A DNA stretch of 64,000 nucleotides from Dactylellina haptotyla (Eukaryota > Ascomycota > Orbiliomycetes > Orbiliales > Orbiliaceae). Position 1 is the first letter of the stretch. Every line of letters starts with the position of its first letter. Under the pieces are notes generated by a model. It was not told the origin of the DNA and made no database searches. It was given only the letters and a program-made list of their open reading frames with translations. This document shows positions 59,877 to 64,000 of the stretch, in pieces. Made by a program: the position numbers and the translations under genes. The stretch lies in contig CM062379.1 in assembly GCA_031310005.1 (NCBI GenBank), positions 3,348,001 to 3,412,000 of the forward strand. The letters are read 5' to 3'.

Positions 59877-61488
59877 CTATCTATTACTTACCGGCCAATT
59901 TACCCTACCTGCTCCCAGCGTCGACCGCCGGCAGCCGTAGCACCTTCGCTCTTTAAGCCCTTCCTCACCCGGTGGCGGTTCAAGGCAGTATATTCGAGCG
60001 TCGGAATCCAATATGCTGTTGCTACTATTCTCACTTGGTTGCTCCGCACTCGGTTGCTCCGATTCCTTTTTTTCTTCTTCCTTTGTCGACCCCGTAACCC
60101 TGATCCTTCTAATCTTTGGGTCTTCGTCCATCGGCATCCCGCAGATCTCACAAAGTCCTAGCCGTTCGACACGGTCGTGATCATCTGGGAACTGCAATTT
60201 TGACGCCGTCTTCACCACATTCGCTGTCAAATGGGAGTTTGAAACATCCTCGAAGAATCTTCCCATCACCTCGTCTATTGTCTGGTTCTTCATGTTCACA
60301 GCTGGCTTTGGCGGAGCCTTTGCGGTTTCCTTGGGGGTTGTCGTGAACGGCCAGAGGGAGCAGAAGTCGACGTAAGCTGTTACTTCATTCTTCGCAAGCT
60401 CGCGTAGGGGCCGGACGATTGTTTGTTTCCCTTTGGAGTAGTGTTAATGTCCGGGCTTTACTTTGCTGACTACCAGTTTATATCGAATAGTCATTTACTC
60501 TCTTTACGGCATTGCATTTCCTCCTCTGGAGCTCTAGTTGAAAGATAACCCCGGAGTAAAAAACCAACCATAATAGAAAAATTGAAAGTGGAAGACCATC
60601 CGAACCCATGGTAGTAAGAACAGAAAAAAGGAGACAGTGGCGTACCATATGGTGTTGGACCATCTGATATCAGCCACGGCAAGGCATGCCCACGGCCTTT
60701 GGTTACCTCCGCCAGCACCATCGCCGCCATCTTTGTCATCGAGTCGGCGAAGAGGATCGCCTCGCAGGAATACTTCTCCGCCATCTCGACCATCAGACGG
60801 GTGCGGAGTAACGATGTGATGTCCATTTGCGATGCTCGCGAGTTCAGAGACGACAGCAGAGCTTTTAGTTTTTCCGCGGGCGTTGACTCCGATGCCGCTG
60901 TTGATGTCGTTGAGTCCGTAGATGTCTCGGCTGATACTAATTTGTCGACGGTTAAATCTCCGAGCTCGTATATCCTTTCCAGCGGGACGGTTACGAATTC
61001 GAATTGCGTGTACTTGGCCCGAAGAGTCTCCAGGTGGTCTTCTGGAGCTTTCTCGTCCCCACCGAGGACTGTGCTCTTGTCGATATGGACGACGTAAACA
61101 TCGTACTCTGCCCTCCTAGCTCGCTCTAGCTGTAACGACCTGTGCCAGTGGAGGAGATCCAAGAGGGCTGTGGAAGCCACACCGAAGGAATTTGCGAGCA
61201 TGATTTTACGTCTATTAGTTTCAGTCCCACGCTTTACTCGGTATGGTTCCATGTGGCGGGTGAACTTTGTGCGCATGAAAGTGGTGAAGCAGTCACTATA
61301 TAATATACTATTAGCAGACGTCCCAAATCAGATAGAAAAAACGATGGGTATGTTGAAATATCTTACGAGCAGAGAGCTTCGTTTCGGATGGTTATGGCGG
61401 GCTGCTTTTCCTTGCAGCGTATGCAGACGGCTGGTGGTGCCGGCTTGGGCATTTTGGCGACATCCGCCATGGTCACCTCGAACTCCAT
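59877..61488 (-). CDS. NCS2: Cytoplasmic tRNA 2-thiolation protein Ctu2/Ncs2
   Basis: Three exons, complement(59877-60430, 60646-61295, 61367-61488), give 441 residues. Ctu2 with Ctu1/Ncs6 and the Urm1 sulfur relay thiolates the wobble uridine (U34) of Lys, Glu and Gln tRNAs. The N-terminal zinc-like cysteines are CIRCKEKQPAITIRNEALCSDCF, shown here split by intron 1 at ALC-S. The Rossmann-like part follows (LANSFGVASTALLDLLHWH, YDVYVVHIDKST). EAILFADSMTKMAAMVLAEV then leads to KGRGHALPWLISDG. The C-terminal half carries further cysteines (LCEICGMPM, RRCYGCRR). The 215-bp second intron is longer than its neighbours. A catalytic PP-loop (SGGxDS) is replaced by NSFGVAST, as expected for the non-catalytic partner Ctu2 rather than Ctu1. 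Confidence 0.93.
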
Positions 61489-61831
61489 GGTTGATATTCT
61501 GTGTCGTACGTGTGTAATCTGCTATATCTGTTCTGTCGGGCGGGTGTGAATGTGCAGTAGTCGGAGTGCTGTTGCAGATTGAAGTTGTGGGATGGGTTTA
61601 TGAATCACCGCTGCAAAATTTTGGGGCCCTCCCAAAAAGCTTAGCTCTTCGTTTTCGCCAGTCCGGTTTCTGCTGCCCCATCGCGTCTACAATCACCACC
61701 CACCGAACACCATCCTCTCCCTCGAACACGCACGAGACCTGCACTACCGCGGCCACATCACATCTCCGTTCTCTATACTCCGATACTCGAGCATCGCCTG
61801 TCGAACCCGTCTTTGATCACAGTCAGACGCA
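61489..61831. other. Divergent promoter region between NCS2 and SMD3
   Basis: 343 bp between two start codons, holding both promoters; compact, with CA-rich sequence before SMD3. No other feature seen. Confidence 0.6.
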
Positions 61832-62411
61832 ATGGGTAGCATTGGTATTCCGCTCAAGCTGTTAGGCGAGTCGCAGGTGAGTCGTTCGCTGGACATCGCC
61901 AAATGAGATGTCGTGTACACTACGGGAAGAGCTTTGCTAAAGGTCATTTTAATAGGGCCATGTCGTTACTCTAGAACTCACCTCCGGACAGGTCTATAGA
62001 GGGAAGCTGCTTGAAGGTGCGATGCATCCCACATATCACGAATACCGCCATGCTACGCAAATAACTAACGCTGTTGCTTAACTTTTCCAGCTGAGGACAA
62101 CATGAACGTCCAGTTAAAAGATATCACCGTCACCGCCCGCGACGGCCGTGTATCGCATTTGGATCAGGTCTACATCCGCGGTTCGCACGTCCGATTCTTC
62201 ATCGTGCCTGACATGTTGAGGTGCGTTTTGATGCCTGCCTATTCCACCTTCGCACATCAAATGTGACTTTGCTAACCCGTACGCGATTACTTATAGAAAC
62301 GCCCCAATGTTCCGATCGAGAGCAGTCCGTGGACGTGGTGTCGGTATGGCTAGAGGAAGAGCTACGGTCAACAGGGCGAAGACACAGCAGAGACGAGGCG
62401 GTGGAAACTAA
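61832..62411 (+). CDS. SMD3: Spliceosomal protein Sm D3
   Basis: Four exons (61832-61876, 61956-62016, 62091-62220, 62297-62411) give 116 residues in phase. SmD3 is one of the seven Sm proteins that ring the U1, U2, U4 and U5 snRNAs. The start [20 protein letters not shown] and the Sm1 motif continue with [20 protein letters not shown]. They are followed by [16 protein letters not shown], and Sm2 is [21 protein letters not shown]. The C-terminal RG-rich tail ([23 protein letters not shown]) is the usual target for arginine methylation. Three introns in a 351-bp coding sequence make it easy to miss in frame scans. Confidence 0.95.
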
Positions 62412-62898
62412 GACGCACGCAGCGGCTTTTGAACCCTCTCGCCCTTTTCATGTTAGATGAGAAACTCCAAAACCAGGCATCGATATCGAAATAAGAAACA
62501 CCAAAAAGCTAGTGGATACATCACCTTTTCTCTATCTCTTCAGTGAGATTATTCGGGCAGTTAATACGTTATGGTTGTATTTTTATATCCAGGGAGCCGC
62601 CGCTGGGTGTCAGTTTCTTTTCTGACACGCGCGCCTGCTCGTTTTTGTCCCTGGTATCAATATAGACCTCTGTATAATGACAATATCATGATATCATCAC
62701 CATTATTCTCGTATTCGTAACTATATTTATATTCAACATATTCGTGTGTGTGAGGGCCTTTTCGCCAAATTGATAATCGCAAGCTAAGCATTAGCTCATC
62801 CCACATCCCACCTTTCAACCTTCAACCTCTCCAACCCTCGATACATAAAACCTCACGAGCGCCGGCCGCACAACATATCGTAATACCATAATCGCAAG
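62412..62898. other. Intergenic region between SMD3 and the Irc6/p34-like gene
   Basis: SMD3 3' UTR and the next promoter. CT/CA-rich sequence precedes the ATG at 62899. No other feature seen. Confidence 0.55.
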
Positions 62899-64000
62899 AT
62901 GCCCGAACGACGGATCCTCATCGTCGGCAGACGGGACTCTGAAGTCCTCCAATTTCTCGAAAGTCAGTCCTCGGCACTCCCATAGCCCCACCATAGAAGC
63001 GGATAGCTAACAGCCCCATACTAACAGCACTCACCGGCTCCCTCCCATCCCACCAGCACTCCGAATCCCACGCGGGGCTAACACACACCCTCACCCTGAA
63101 AACGCAATACTACACCTCCACGATCCCCATCTGGATCGATGAGATCACCGATCCAGCAGAATGGTCCACCGCCTACGCTTCCAAAGAAGCTAAGGAAGTA
63201 CGCCAGGTACTCGGCGCGATAATATACGTGTTCAAACGCCCTACTTCGGAAGCGGAATTCACCGATGCAGTAACAGAGGATCTGAAAGGTGTCGGGAAGG
63301 TGGTGAAGGCGTGCGGATATAGTTGGGACGGGGTTTGTTTGGCCGTAGCGATGCCGCATAGCATGCAGCCGCAGGTGAGCAAGAGCGCCGAGGAGTGGGA
63401 CGATGTGACGATGGAGTACGGGTTTGAGTTTGTGGATTTCGAGGCGAAGGGGAGGAATGATTATGGAGGTAAAAGGGTTACCCTGATATCCGAATGTTCG
63501 AAATTTGGGGTTTGATGCTGATGAGAGGGGCGGGATATGTAGAGCCTGTGGGAATGGAGAGGTTACGAGAAGCGCTCGAGGCGAACGACTGGAACGCACC
63601 GATGTCTTTTGGTCTTGACGATCTCGACGACGATGAACTGGATGAATTGGCTGGAGAGGATCCTGTCGATAAGGATGGCAATGTGAAAAATGGGCTAAAG
63701 CTCGAAGCCAACGAGATGGAGCAGGAGATGTTTGGTCTACACCAGGCGATACTGGACGAAGGCAAAGACGGCGAGGATGACGATGACGACGACGAAGAGT
63801 TACAGGTAGAGCAGCTCGAAGCTGCGATGCAGAGGTTACAGGGCGTAAAAGGTGAGAAGATGAATAAAACGAAAAATCCATTTGATACTATTTACAATCG
63901 AATACCTCTCCCACGAAATCACATTTCCATCCCCTCAAGCTCGAAAATATTTGCTAACACCCGCAACAGACATGATCTCAGAACTACCCGAGGATCAAAA
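62899..64000 (+). CDS. Irc6 / AAGAB (p34)-like adaptin-binding protein, cut by the window end
   Basis: Exons 62899-62962, 63028-63468, 63543-63851 and 63970-64000 (runs off the window) are in phase. Irc6 and p34 are chaperone-like proteins for AP-1 and AP-2 clathrin adaptors, with a degenerate small-GTPase fold. The first strand and loop are RRILIVGRRDSEVLQFLE, where a P-loop would be expected, followed across intron 1 by TLTGSLPS. Further segments are YYTSTIPIWIDEITDPAEW, LGAIIYVFKRPTSEAEF and SWDGVCLAVAMPHS. The C-terminal half has PVGMERLREALEANDW and SFGLDDLDDDELDELAGED. A Glu/Met-rich helix and an acidic run lead to the last visible residues MISELPEDQK. The assignment rests on this pattern and is fairly secure. 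Confidence 0.85.

Overview
The window is nuclear DNA of a filamentous ascomycete (Pezizomycotina). The genes carry short GT-AG introns (mostly 50-150 bp), and the products include lineage-typical forms: an arrestin with PPxY motifs, a ChiB-type GH18 chitinase without signal peptide, CorA/Alr1 and Zrg17-type transporters, Tel1 and Nup192. I see 21 genes: 19 complete well-supported ones, two cut by the window ends, with one further low-confidence model (10139-10873). Exons were joined by hand and checked for reading-frame phase. There is no rRNA, convincing tRNA, CRISPR array or intact transposon.

Layout. 1-271: 3' end of an unidentified gene. 550-1827: exosome subunit Csl4 and a 96-residue acidic protein, both minus. 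1828-4167: gene-free. 4168-7815: large actin-related protein (N-terminal ADF-H, C-terminal PH), minus. 7816-10138: gene-free. 10139-12548: a weak minus-strand model, then a coiled-coil protein resembling the meiotic break factor Mei4/Rec24. 12715-16442: a divergent pair, thymine 7-hydroxylase and isoorotate decarboxylase, which together catalyse the steps from thymine to uracil. 16443-20866: a 4.4 kb gene-free block. 20867-22156: arrestin. 24442-25603: SUMO-targeted ubiquitin ligase Slx8. 26777-31089: mitochondrial DNA polymerase Mip1, convergent with TEL1 (31618-40895). 41920-47157: NUP192. 48381-49934: GH18 chitinase. 50624-51456: centrin-like protein. 52473-54269: Zrg17-like zinc transporter. 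54854-55964: hydrophilic glycine-rich protein ending in a plant-dehydrin-like K-segment. 57590-59672: CorA magnesium transporter. 59877-61488: tRNA thiolation protein Ctu2/Ncs2. 61832-62411: SmD3. 62899-64000: Irc6/p34-like protein, cut by the window end.

Most genes are housekeeping and unrelated to each other. The one clear functional unit is the thymine salvage pair, which shares a 1.15 kb divergent promoter holding four HGATAR sites. Several genes concern DNA maintenance (Mei4 candidate, Slx8, Mip1, Tel1), probably by chance. I found no obvious new multi-gene system. The best leads are the Mei4-like gene, the K-segment protein, an AT-hook motif inside Mip1, and a centrin whose four calcium loops all look degenerate.
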